Part shown: in pieces, positions 50,002 through 60,810 of the stretch
How positions within the stretch are numbered: the first letter of the stretch is position 1
Layout of the letters: each line of letters starts with the position of its first letter
The notes under the pieces: model-generated
What the model saw: the letters and a program-made list of their open reading frames with translations, nothing else
Databases searched by the model: none
Told to the model about the DNA's origin: nothing
Program-made: the position numbers and the translations under genes
NCBI GenBank assembly: GCA_018262985.1
Contig: JADFDI010000007.1
Coordinates: forward strand, 1 to 64,000
DNA length: 64,000 bases
Direction of reading: 5' to 3'
DNA from: Spirochaetota bacterium
Lineage (GTDB): Bacteria > Spirochaetota > Spirochaetia > Treponematales > UBA12059

Positions 50002-50957
50002 GAAAGAGGCTCCCAGAGGTCGACGAGGGCGCGGGCGTCCATGCGGAAGCGGAAGGCGTTGGCGGCTACCCACGCGCGGGCCGCCCTGAATTCGGAAAGC
50101 GCTTCCGACAGGTCCGCGCCGCCGCGGAGGGCGAAACGCGGGAAGCGGGACCAGGGAAGATGCGCCGAGTCGCCGCGATGGACGGGCGCGAGGCAGCGAA
50201 GGTGGAAGCGCCGGTAATCGCCGCCCGGGCTCGAGTCGTAGGAGGGGGGCGCCTCCGCGTAATCGACGCGGAGCGCCTGGGCCGATCCGAGCGTCTCGCC
50301 CCGGAGCCAGCACCGGAACCCGAACTCGACGAGCTGCCACCAAGGCGAACGGAAGGAAGGATCGAAGCCGCCGGAGGCGAGGAAGCGCTCCCTGGAGTAG
50401 ACGCCGGCGTAGTCGAGCGGAAAGAGGACCTTCTCGCCGTCCTCGCGGGGTTCGAGGCTCAGCACCCTGAGCCCGGAACCTTCCAGCGCGGGCGCGCTCG
50501 CGGAGGGCAGGACCTCGCCGCCCGGCCCCCGGAACCAGGGCGTCGCGCAGAGCCAGGAGCGCTCCTCCAGCCGTTCGGCGAAGCGCGAGGACAGCGCTCC
50601 GGCGGCCAGGCGCTGGTCGTTCCAGAGCAGCAGCACCCAGGGCGAGCGCGACTCGCGGAAACCGATGCCGGCGCGTTCGCCGGGCGAGAGCCCCGGAGGC
50701 ACCACGGCGAAGCGCGTCGAGGGGAAGCGGGACGCGAGGGCTTCCAGCTCGTGGCGCCCCTCGCCCGACTCCTCGATCGACACCACTTCCGCGAACCCCG
50801 CCCGTTCGAGATCCTGGAGCTGGCGCGCGCGATACAGCCGGCCGCCCCGGTTGAGCACGACCACCGAGACGCGCGAGGATGAGGCCGGCCTCGCCCCGCC
50901 TCCCAGGACCGTGTAGGCGGTCTCCCGCGGCTCAGGCGTTCCAGGTGTGGTATTCAT
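49998..50957 (-). CDS. GT2-like glycosyltransferase
   Basis: A 319-aa glycosyltransferase of GT-A type. It opens with RVSVVVLNRGGRLYRARQLQ near residue 30, has SPWVLLLWNDQRLAAGALS (NDD-like nucleotide/metal loop reading ND) near 106, and GVYSRERFLASGGFDPSFRS near 188. The acceptor and donor are unknown. The ATG at 50957 lies inside the spiro-SPASM 3' end (26-bp overlap) with no ribosome site, so its translation depends on the upstream gene. Confidence 0.75.
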   Translation of the reverse strand: MNTTPGTPEPRETAYTVLGGGARPASSSRVSVVVLNRGGRLYRARQLQDLERAGFAEVVSIEESGEGRHELEALASRFPSTRFAVVPPGLSPGERAGIGFRESRSPWVLLLWNDQRLAAGALSSRFAERLEERSWLCATPWFRGPGGEVLPSASAPALEGSGLRVLSLEPREDGEKVLFPLDYAGVYSRERFLASGGFDPSFRSPWWQLVEFGFRCWLRGETLGSAQALRVDYAEAPPSYDSSPGGDYRRFHLRCLAPVHRGDSAHLPWSRFPRFALRGGADLSEALSEFRAARAWVAANAFRFRMDARALVDLWEPLS

Positions 50958-52467
50958 CGCAGCGCTCGCAGATGGCGGGAAGTTTCCGGTGGACGTGGTC
51001 GAGCCAGGCGGCCTCGCCCTTCGCCCAGATCGATTCTAGGGAGTCGACGAACACGTTGCCGAGCGGCGCCGATTCCGGGTGGATCCCCGGGGCGAGCGCT
51101 TCCCGGCACATGAGGACGGCGCCGTCGAGGGCGACGACGAGGTCGCGGGCCAAGTGGCGGCAGGGCAGGCGCTCGAGCGGCGACAGGTCGGAGACCGTCA
51201 GGTTCGGCAGGCGGCCCGCGAAGCCGTCGTACTTCTGGACTATGACGTCGAGCCCCTTCTCCTTCCAGCCGCGCCAGAACGCCTCGAGTCGGCGCTCGTT
51301 CGAGAGCATCCGGACCGCCTGGACGTGCGCGCGTCCGGGGAAGAGGGAGCCCAGCTTTTCGGCGAAGGCGACCGCCTCGTCGAAGCCCGGTCCGCGTAGG
51401 TTTTGGTACTCGCCGCGTTCCGTTTCGTCGAGGGAGACTATCCAGTCGACGCGGCCCGAGGCGGCCCAGCGCTCCGCGACGCCTTCGGCCACGCCGGCCT
51501 TCCAGCCGACGCCCGAGGTTTCCACAATGAGCGACAGGCCGGGCCGCGAAAGGACGGAGTCCGCGAGAGCGCCGAAATCGGGGTGAAGCGAGGGTTCGCC
51601 CCAGAGCGAGAGGTCCACCACCGCGTCGCCCGAGAAGGTCGCGACCCTCCCCATCAAGTCGTCGAAGCGGCCGGCTTCCATGAAATCGCGCCGCGCGAGC
51701 ACGTCGCCGCCGAATCCCGGGTAGGGGCAGTACGCGCAAGCCTGCGGGCAGCCCCCCGCGACCTGCACGTGGATGAAGGCGGGGCGGTTGCGGAGGACTT
51801 CCTCGTGGGCGGGCAAGAGGTCCTGGACGGACTCGGCCGTCACCGTCCCGCCCGCCGCCCCGGCGAGCCGCTCCGACGCCTCGAAGTCGCGGCGCGTGTC
51901 GCAGACCGCCCGGAAGCGCCAGGGCCGGAGGTCGACGCGCGAGATCTCGGTTTCGACGTCGAACGAGTTGATGTCCTTCTGAACGGTCAGGAAGAGCGCG
52001 TCGCGCGAGAAGGGCAGCTTCTCGCGGGCCGCGATGGCGGAAAGGGGACCGAGTATGCGCGGCTTGACGAATTCCGCCGCGAAGCCCTCCGGCCAGCCGT
52101 CGGCGAACAGGAACTCAGCCTTCCAGCGCTCGAACGAGGCGGCCATGGAAGCGGCGAAAGTCCCGTCGAGGAAGGGTTGGTCGCCGAAGGCGTGCACCAG
52201 CAGGCCCGGGGCCCCGGGAGCCTTCGGATCGCCCGCGATGGCGCCGAGCGCCTCGATCAGGCCCGGCGCGTCCCAGGAAGCGCGGCGGACGAGTTCGTAG
52301 TCGCCCGGAGGCGGCTCGAGGCCGGCCGCGAGCACGACGACGCGCTCGAGGCCGGGCAGGGAACGCAAGGCCGCGAGCGAGCGCTCGAACGCGGAGGGGC
52401 CTCCGGCGAAGGGCTCGAAGGCCAGGCCCGTGGCGGGCACGAGGTCGAGAACGGCGACTGTCTTCAT
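50932..52467 (-). CDS. Spiro-SPASM protein: nucleotidyltransferase-like domain plus radical SAM/SPASM
   Basis: A 511-aa protein of the spirochaete-restricted spiro-SPASM family. Residues 1-215 resemble a degenerate nucleotidyltransferase (MKTVAVLDLVPATGLAFEPF, LLVHAFGDQPFLDGT). The radical SAM core begins near 238 with CPQACAYC (CxxxCxxC, the [4Fe-4S]-SAM site). The C-terminal SPASM region holds further cysteines (LPCRHLARD near 440, MCREA near 455, CERCDEYH near 500). The substrate is unknown. It heads the minus-strand operon that leads to flaA. Ribosome site AAGGAGC. Confidence 0.9.
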   Translation of the reverse strand: MKTVAVLDLVPATGLAFEPFAGGPSAFERSLAALRSLPGLERVVVLAAGLEPPPGDYELVRRASWDAPGLIEALGAIAGDPKAPGAPGLLVHAFGDQPFLDGTFAASMAASFERWKAEFLFADGWPEGFAAEFVKPRILGPLSAIAAREKLPFSRDALFLTVQKDINSFDVETEISRVDLRPWRFRAVCDTRRDFEASERLAGAAGGTVTAESVQDLLPAHEEVLRNRPAFIHVQVAGGCPQACAYCPYPGFGGDVLARRDFMEAGRFDDLMGRVATFSGDAVVDLSLWGEPSLHPDFGALADSVLSRPGLSLIVETSGVGWKAGVAEGVAERWAASGRVDWIVSLDETERGEYQNLRGPGFDEAVAFAEKLGSLFPGRAHVQAVRMLSNERRLEAFWRGWKEKGLDVIVQKYDGFAGRLPNLTVSDLSPLERLPCRHLARDLVVALDGAVLMCREALAPGIHPESAPLGNVFVDSLESIWAKGEAAWLDHVHRKLPAICERCDEYHTWNA

Positions 52468-52676
52468 GTCGCTCCTTATATCGGCCGGGAACGCGGGGGC
52501 GCTTGAGGCGCATGCGCGGTTCCGGGCTCCGGTTCCAGGATCCGTTCCCGGACTCCATCCCCGGCGCTCGGCCCATTGTACCGGAAAGGAGCGCGCGGGA
52601 GGGGAAAAAGGCGAGACCGCCTATCGAGGCCGCCGGGGCGGGGGATCCCTTCGCCTCGGGAACTCGCGATTCCCTC

Positions 52677-52739
52677 TTGACCGCAACCCCTACCGTCGCT
52701 AGTATCACCATTGAAGCGATACCACCACCCATAGTGGTG
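52677..52739 (+). promoter_or_regulatory. Predicted nrdJ promoter with downstream inverted repeat
   Basis: TTGACC (52677-52682), 17-bp spacer, TAGTAT (52700-52705). About 17 bp downstream lies CACCAC-CCATA-GTGGTG (52723-52739), which could be an operator or a leader hairpin. It does not match the AT-rich NrdR box, and no cobalamin riboswitch features were found in the leader. Confidence 0.55.
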
Positions 52740-52791
52740 TGATGACAGGATACCAGCGCGGCGCGCGGCGCCGCTTCAAGCGGAGGACGGC

Positions 52792-56343
<3,552 letters not shown>

Positions 56344-56617
56344 CATAGAGGCACGTTTCGCATTTTGAGGATTCGGGTCTCGCCGAGGCCTTCAGGGGCC
56401 CCGGCGAGATCCCGGCTTCCTCCCGCGACGCCCCGCGACTGTTTTTTTCGCGCTCCGGGTCGAAGAACCCGCGGTCCTCGGGCGGGGACGTACTTCGCAT
56501 AAATATCGAACGCGAAGGCGCGCGCCGACCTCGTGACGGCGTCCGCTTGCACGAGCGCCGCAAGAATATCCGCGTCGACCGGCTTTCCGCCCCCCTGGCC
56601 GGGACCAGCGCAAACCC

Positions 56618-56645
56618 TTGCTGGCAAAGATATTACTTGTAGCAT
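56618..56645 (+). promoter_or_regulatory. Possible promoter of the arginine deiminase gene
   Basis: TTGCTG (56618-56623), 16-bp spacer, TAGCAT (56640-56645), 40 bases before the ATG at 56686. The match is moderate. The rest of the 56366-56617 gap shows nothing convincing. Confidence 0.35.
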
Positions 56646-56685
56646 CCCGGACGCGCTGATATGCTTGCGTGTCGAAGGGGGAGCC

Positions 56686-57936
56686 ATGGCCCAGAGTCCT
56701 GCCATCCAGTCCGAGATCGGGCGCCTGCGCCGGGTGATCGTCCACGCCCCGGGGGCCGAAGTCGAGGCGATGAGCCCGCAGAGCGCCGAGGAAGACCTCT
56801 ACAACGATATCGTGCCGCTCGGCATCGTGCAGCGCGAGCACGCGGAGCTGAGCGCCTTCCTCTCGCTCGTCGCGGAGGTATCCGACGCGCGGGACCTCCT
56901 CGCGCGCGCCCTCTCCGACGCGCCCGCCAGGAAGGAATTCCTCGATCCCCTGCTGGCGTTCCACGGGGCCGAACGCCGGCGCGAAGAGCTCGAGGCGATG
57001 GACTCCGCCGAGCTCGCTCGGGTCGTCATCGAGGGACTTCCGGCCAGCCACGAGGGCGTCGAGTCGCTGCTCTCCGGCCGCCGCTTCGATCTGGGCCCCC
57101 TGCCGAACCTCTACTTCATGCGCGACGCCGGCTTCGTTTTCGGGGAGAAGCCCGCCGCCTGCGCCATGCGCTTCGACGTGCGGCACCCGGAAAGCCTGAT
57201 CGACCGCGCCATCTTCCGAAGCCCGACGGCGCTCGGCGTCCCGAAGCTCTCGCTCGACGGACCCGCGCTGCGGACCCAAGGCTTCTCCTTCGAAGGCGGC
57301 GACGTCCAGGTGCTGGAACCCTCGACTCTGGCCATCGGCGTCTCGGAACGCACGAGCGCGCGCGCGGTGGACGCCCTCGGCAAGGCCCTGGCCGCCGCCG
57401 CCGGAAGGCCCGTGAGCGTTTTCGCCGTGGAGCTGCCGAAGGAACGCGCGACCATACACCTCGACATGGTCTTCACGATGATCGACCGCGACGCTTGCCT
57501 CGTGCACGAGCGCAGTATGCTCGGCCCCCGCCGTTGCCGCGTCGTCCGGCTCGACGCGGATCCGCGGGGCCGGACGAGCGTCCGCGACGTGCCTTCGCTG
57601 CTCGAAGGCCTCGCGGAGGCGGGGCTGTCCCTCGAGCCGGTGGTCACCGGCGGATCGGATGCGATCCAGCAGGACCGCGAGCAGTGGCTGAGCGGCGCCA
57701 ACAGCTTCGCCTTCGCGCCGGGCAAGATACTCATGTACTCGTGCAATCCCCGTACGCTCGAGGCCCTCGACGCCGCGGGCTTCATGGTGAAGTCCGCCAG
57801 GGACTTCATCGGGGGGGGCGACGATCCCTTCAAGTATGGTAGACTGGCGGTCGGGTTCGAGGGCGCTGAACTGGCCCGGGGCGGCGGCGGCGCGCGCTGC
57901 ATGACGCTACCGGTGGAGCGCGACGCCCTCCCCTGA
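56686..57936 (+). CDS. arcA: Arginine deiminase
   Basis: Hydrolyses arginine to citrulline and ammonia, the first step of the ATP-yielding ADI pathway. 416 aa. Substrate and catalytic motifs: NLYFMRDAGFVFGEKP near 143, QGFSFEGGDVQVLEP near 205 (Glu/Asp), ATIHLDMVFTMIDRD near 258 (catalytic His), and the nucleophilic Cys in GGGARCMTLPVER near 405. No ornithine carbamoyltransferase or carbamate kinase lies in the window, so the pathway partners are elsewhere. RBS GGGGGAG. The next gene starts 14 bp downstream. Confidence 0.95.
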   Translation: MAQSPAIQSEIGRLRRVIVHAPGAEVEAMSPQSAEEDLYNDIVPLGIVQREHAELSAFLSLVAEVSDARDLLARALSDAPARKEFLDPLLAFHGAERRREELEAMDSAELARVVIEGLPASHEGVESLLSGRRFDLGPLPNLYFMRDAGFVFGEKPAACAMRFDVRHPESLIDRAIFRSPTALGVPKLSLDGPALRTQGFSFEGGDVQVLEPSTLAIGVSERTSARAVDALGKALAAAAGRPVSVFAVELPKERATIHLDMVFTMIDRDACLVHERSMLGPRRCRVVRLDADPRGRTSVRDVPSLLEGLAEAGLSLEPVVTGGSDAIQQDREQWLSGANSFAFAPGKILMYSCNPRTLEALDAAGFMVKSARDFIGGGDDPFKYGRLAVGFEGAELARGGGGARCMTLPVERDALP

Positions 57937-57950
57937 ACGGAGGAACGAGA

Positions 57951-58988
57951 GTGTCGCGCAACGAGCTGCCCAGCCCCGGAGACCTTGCCCGCGAGGATGC
58001 GCTGCCCGCCTCGTCGCGCGCCCTCGTCGAGTCGAGCCGCGCGGTGGTCCGCGAGATACTCGCCGGCCGCGACGACAGGCTGCTCCTCCTGGTCGGTCCC
58101 TGCTCGATCCATGACGCCGACGAGGCCGCGACCTATGCCGCCAGGTTGGCCGAGCTCGCGTCCAAGGTGGCCGGCGAGGCTTTTATAGTCGCGCGCGGCT
58201 TCGTCGAGAAGAGCCGCACCAGCCTCGGCTGGCGGGGGCTGGCGCGGGATCCGTGGCTGGACGGCTCGAAGGGAACGGCGGAAGGCATCGTCGAGGCGCG
58301 CCGCGCCCTGACGGGCATGCTGGCGGCGGGTGTTCCGGTGGCCGTGGAACTGGTGAGCCCCTTCCTCTGGCCCTACTGGATCGACTGCGTGAGCTGGGCC
58401 GGCATCGGCGCGCGCTCGGTCGAATCGCCCTCGCTGCGCGAAGCCGCCGCCCTGATACCCTGCCCCGTCGGCTTCAAGAACGGCCTCGACGGCGATCCGG
58501 CCGCCGCGGTCAACGCGGTGCTCGCGGCCGTGCGTCCCCTGACGGCCCTTTCCATCGGCAAGGACGGCCGCCTCGTCGAGTCGGACGCCACCGGCAATCC
58601 TTCCGCCCACGTTGTGCTGCGCGGCGGGAAGGACGGTCCGAACGTATCGCTCGCGCCGCGGGTCGCTTCCTCGATGGAGGCCATGGGGCTCCTGCCTTCC
58701 CTGCTCGTCGACGCGAGCCACGACAATTCGCGCAAGAAGCCGGAGCGCCAACGGGGCATCGCCCTCAAGGCCCTGGCCCTGCGCCGTCGCGGCGTGCCGG
58801 TCCGCGGCCTCATGATCGAGAGCTACCTCAAGGCGGGACGCCAGCACCCGGCCCCGCGCAACCTGCTAGCGTCCGGCTTGTCCGTCACGGACGCCTGCCT
58901 CGGCTGGGACGCGACCGAGAAGCTGGTCCTGGAGCTGGCCTCGCGGGAGCGACGCGACCGCGACCGGCTGGCCGGGAAGGGCGCCTGA
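57951..58988 (+). CDS. 3-deoxy-7-phosphoheptulonate (DAHP) synthase, AroG/F/H type
   Basis: First enzyme of the shikimate pathway, condensing phosphoenolpyruvate and erythrose 4-phosphate. 345 aa, GTG start with GGAGGAA. Motifs: LLVGPCSIHDADEA near 46 (metal Cys), EKSRTSLGWRGLARDPWLDG near 90, GARSVESPS, PVGFKNGLDGDP near 172, VLRGGKDGPNVS near 218, and LLVDASHDNSRKK near 250. The phosphoenolpyruvate loop, EKPRT in the E. coli enzymes, reads EKSRT here (Pro to Ser). It follows arcA by 14 bp and is likely co-transcribed despite no metabolic link. Confidence 0.93.
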   Translation: MSRNELPSPGDLAREDALPASSRALVESSRAVVREILAGRDDRLLLLVGPCSIHDADEAATYAARLAELASKVAGEAFIVARGFVEKSRTSLGWRGLARDPWLDGSKGTAEGIVEARRALTGMLAAGVPVAVELVSPFLWPYWIDCVSWAGIGARSVESPSLREAAALIPCPVGFKNGLDGDPAAAVNAVLAAVRPLTALSIGKDGRLVESDATGNPSAHVVLRGGKDGPNVSLAPRVASSMEAMGLLPSLLVDASHDNSRKKPERQRGIALKALALRRRGVPVRGLMIESYLKAGRQHPAPRNLLASGLSVTDACLGWDATEKLVLELASRERRDRDRLAGKGA

Positions 58989-59082
58989 AACGGAACGGCC
59001 GCCCCTCGCGGGACGACCGTCGCCGATAAACGGATGATGCCGCGGACGAACGGTCCGGGCGATAGACGATCGCGATCCGTCG

Positions 59083-59112
59083 CCTTCGAAGAGGCGCGAG
59101 CCTCTTGAAGGT
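59083..59112 (-). terminator. Possible hairpin terminator after the ferredoxin gene
   Basis: CCTTC-G-AAGAGGC, GCGA loop, GCCTCTT-GAAGG: a nearly perfect 12-bp stem with one bulge ending at the ferredoxin stop codon. No U-tract follows on the minus strand, so termination is uncertain. It sits between converging genes. Confidence 0.4.
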
Positions 59113-59283
59113 TCAGCCCGCGATGATCGCTTCGGTCGGGCAGACGGCGGCGCAGGAACCGCAATCGGTGCACTTGTCCGGATCGATCCAGCGCAGATCG
59201 TTCTTCTCGGAAATGGCCTGAACCGGGCACTCCGGCTCGCAGGCGCCGCAGTTCACGCAGGCGTCGGTGATCTTGTATGCCAT
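59113..59283 (-). CDS. 2[4Fe-4S] ferredoxin
   Basis: A 56-aa bacterial-type ferredoxin, full length, with the two cluster motifs CVNCGACEPECP (residues 9-20) and CTDCGSCAAVCP (38-49). Low-potential electron carrier for anaerobic metabolism, and a plausible electron source for the FTR-like protein at 34756. Ribosome site GAGAGG. It is divergent from the GT4 gene. Confidence 0.96.
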   Translation of the reverse strand: MAYKITDACVNCGACEPECPVQAISEKNDLRWIDPDKCTDCGSCAAVCPTEAIIAG

Positions 59284-59314
59284 GTGCGCAACCTCTCGTG
59301 CTGGGATTGATCGA

Positions 59315-59344
59315 AGGATAGCACGACGACCGTCGCGCGCGCAA
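59315..59344 (-). promoter_or_regulatory. Predicted promoter of the ferredoxin gene
   Basis: Minus strand: TTGCGC (59344-59339), 18-bp spacer, TATCCT (59320-59315), about 31 bases before the ATG at 59283. Confidence 0.5.
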
Positions 59345-59370
59345 GCGGTCGGTCGCAGCGAGAGGGCCGC

Positions 59371-59400
59371 TTGACCCCTTCCGCCGGAGGCGACTACCTT
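59371..59400 (+). promoter_or_regulatory. Predicted promoter of the GT4 gene
   Basis: TTGACC (59371-59376), 17-18 bp spacer, CTACCT (59394-59399) or TACCTT (59395-59400), 7-8 bases before the ATG at 59408. This would give a leaderless transcript. Confidence 0.45.
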
Positions 59401-59407
59401 GAGTCCC

Positions 59408-60571
59408 ATGAAAGACGTCATAGTCGGCCAGTTCAACGACGGCTACCTGCCGATCATGGACGGCGTCACGCTCACGGTCCGCAACTACGCGTTCTGGCTC
59501 AACCGCATCCTCGGGCCGACCTACGTCGTCACGCCCTGGTTCCCCGGGCACAAGGACGCCGAGCCCTTCCCGGTCATCCGCTACTTCTCGGTGCCCACCA
59601 TCGTCAGGCCCCCCTACCGCATCGGCATCCCGGATTTCGACGCGAAGCTGCAGGACATCCTGCGCAAGCGCCGCTTCAGCCTGGTGCACGCGCACTCCCC
59701 CTTCGGGGCCGGACGCGCGGCGCTCAAGGTCGCCCGCGAGAAGCGCATCCCCATCGTCGCCACCTTCCACTCGAAATTCCGCGAGGACCTGATGCGTGCC
59801 TTCCCGGTCAAGGCGATCGTCAACGAGCAGGTCGACCGCATCGTCGACTTCTTCCATTCGGTCGACGAGGTCTGGGTGCCCCAGGAGTCGGTGGCGCTGA
59901 CCCTGCGCGAGTACGGGTACCGCGGTCCCTACCAGGTGGTGGAAAACGGCATCGACCTCCAGCCCCCCGTATCCGTCGACGAACCGGCCGCGGCGGGCGG
60001 GCGGCACCTCGGGCTCGAAGCGGAGACGCCGATGGGCCTGTTCGTCGGCCAGCACATTCTCGAGAAGAACCTCGATTTCCTCGTCCGCTCGCTTCCGGCC
60101 GTCATCGCGGCCGTGCCCGGCTTCCGCATGGTCTTCGTGGGCCAGGGCTACGCGAAGGAGCAGCTCAAGGATCTGGTCGCGAAGCTGGGCATCGCCGGGT
60201 CGGTCATCTTCCACCCGGTCATCCACGACCGCGAGCTCCTCAAGAGCATCTACGCGCGCGCGGACATCTTCCTCTTCCCGTCCAAGTACGACAACGCTCC
60301 GCTCGTGGTCCGCGAGGCCGCGGCCTACCGCGCGCCTTCCGTCATGCTCGCGGGTTCCACCGCGGCCGAAGTCATCCGCGACAGGGAGAACGGCTTCCTT
60401 TCGCCCGACGACGTGGAAGCCTACGCGGCCACCGTCATAGCGGCGCTGCGGGACCGCTCCCTGCTCGAGCGGGTGGGACTCGGCGCCTCCTTGACCCTCT
60501 GCCGTTCGTGGCGCGACGTCGCGGGCGAGGTGCGCGACCGTTACCTGGGCATCCTTTCGCGCTGGGCCTAG
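59408..60571 (+). CDS. GT4-family glycosyltransferase (1,2-diacylglycerol glucosyltransferase-like)
   Basis: A 387-aa GT-B glycosyltransferase. The N-terminal domain opens DVIVGQFNDGYLPIMDGV TL (D-G-V-x loop), with LVHAHSPFGAGRAALKVA near 95. The C-terminal domain has GLFVGQHILEKNLDFLVRSL near 215 and the donor-binding ADIFLFPSKYDNAPLVVREAAA near 287 (E-x7-E-like). The layout resembles bacterial glycolipid synthases that glucosylate diacylglycerol; the substrate is not proven. An in-frame TTG at 59399 has GGAGG 8 bases upstream and is an alternative start; it would be excluded if transcription starts at the ATG. Confidence 0.88.
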   Translation: MKDVIVGQFNDGYLPIMDGVTLTVRNYAFWLNRILGPTYVVTPWFPGHKDAEPFPVIRYFSVPTIVRPPYRIGIPDFDAKLQDILRKRRFSLVHAHSPFGAGRAALKVAREKRIPIVATFHSKFREDLMRAFPVKAIVNEQVDRIVDFFHSVDEVWVPQESVALTLREYGYRGPYQVVENGIDLQPPVSVDEPAAAGGRHLGLEAETPMGLFVGQHILEKNLDFLVRSLPAVIAAVPGFRMVFVGQGYAKEQLKDLVAKLGIAGSVIFHPVIHDRELLKSIYARADIFLFPSKYDNAPLVVREAAAYRAPSVMLAGSTAAEVIRDRENGFLSPDDVEAYAATVIAALRDRSLLERVGLGASLTLCRSWRDVAGEVRDRYLGILSRWA

Positions 60572-60808
60572 CGTGAACGGCGCTCCGCGCCGTTCACGGC
60601 GACGAGCGTACGCTCGTCGATCTCCAGAAGCCCGCCCCCTTCGGGGCGGGCGCTTCGCGCCCTTGGCGGCGACGAGCGTACGCTCGTCGATCTCCCGTGT
60701 CCCGCCCCTCCCGGGGCGGGCGCTCCGCGCCGTTCACGGCGACGAGCGTACGCTCGTCGATCTCCAGAAGCCCGCCCCCTTCGGGACGGGCGCTTCGCGC
60801 CCTTGGCG
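60572..60808. repeat. Three-copy 70-bp palindromic tandem repeat
   Basis: The 20-bp perfect palindrome CGACGAGCGTACGCTCGTCG recurs at 60600, 60670 and 60740, an exact 70-bp period. Each is followed by ATCTCC and then CCGCCCC-loop-GGGGCGGGCGC hairpin arms and CGC(T/C)CCGCGC or CTTCGCGCCC words. The block fills the space between the convergent GT4 and alpha-galactosidase genes and could double as a bidirectional terminator, although no U-tract is present. Confidence 0.9.
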
Positions 60809-60810
60809 CC

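Noticed and set aside
52706-52791. Cobalamin riboswitch or NrdR box upstream of nrdJ
   Set aside because: The leader is too short (under 90 bases) for a cobalamin riboswitch and no B12-box was seen; the inverted repeat CACCAC/GTGGTG does not match the AT-rich NrdR consensus.
60572-60808. CRISPR array
   Set aside because: The 70-bp period is regular but the intervening sequence is also repeated, so there are no spacers.
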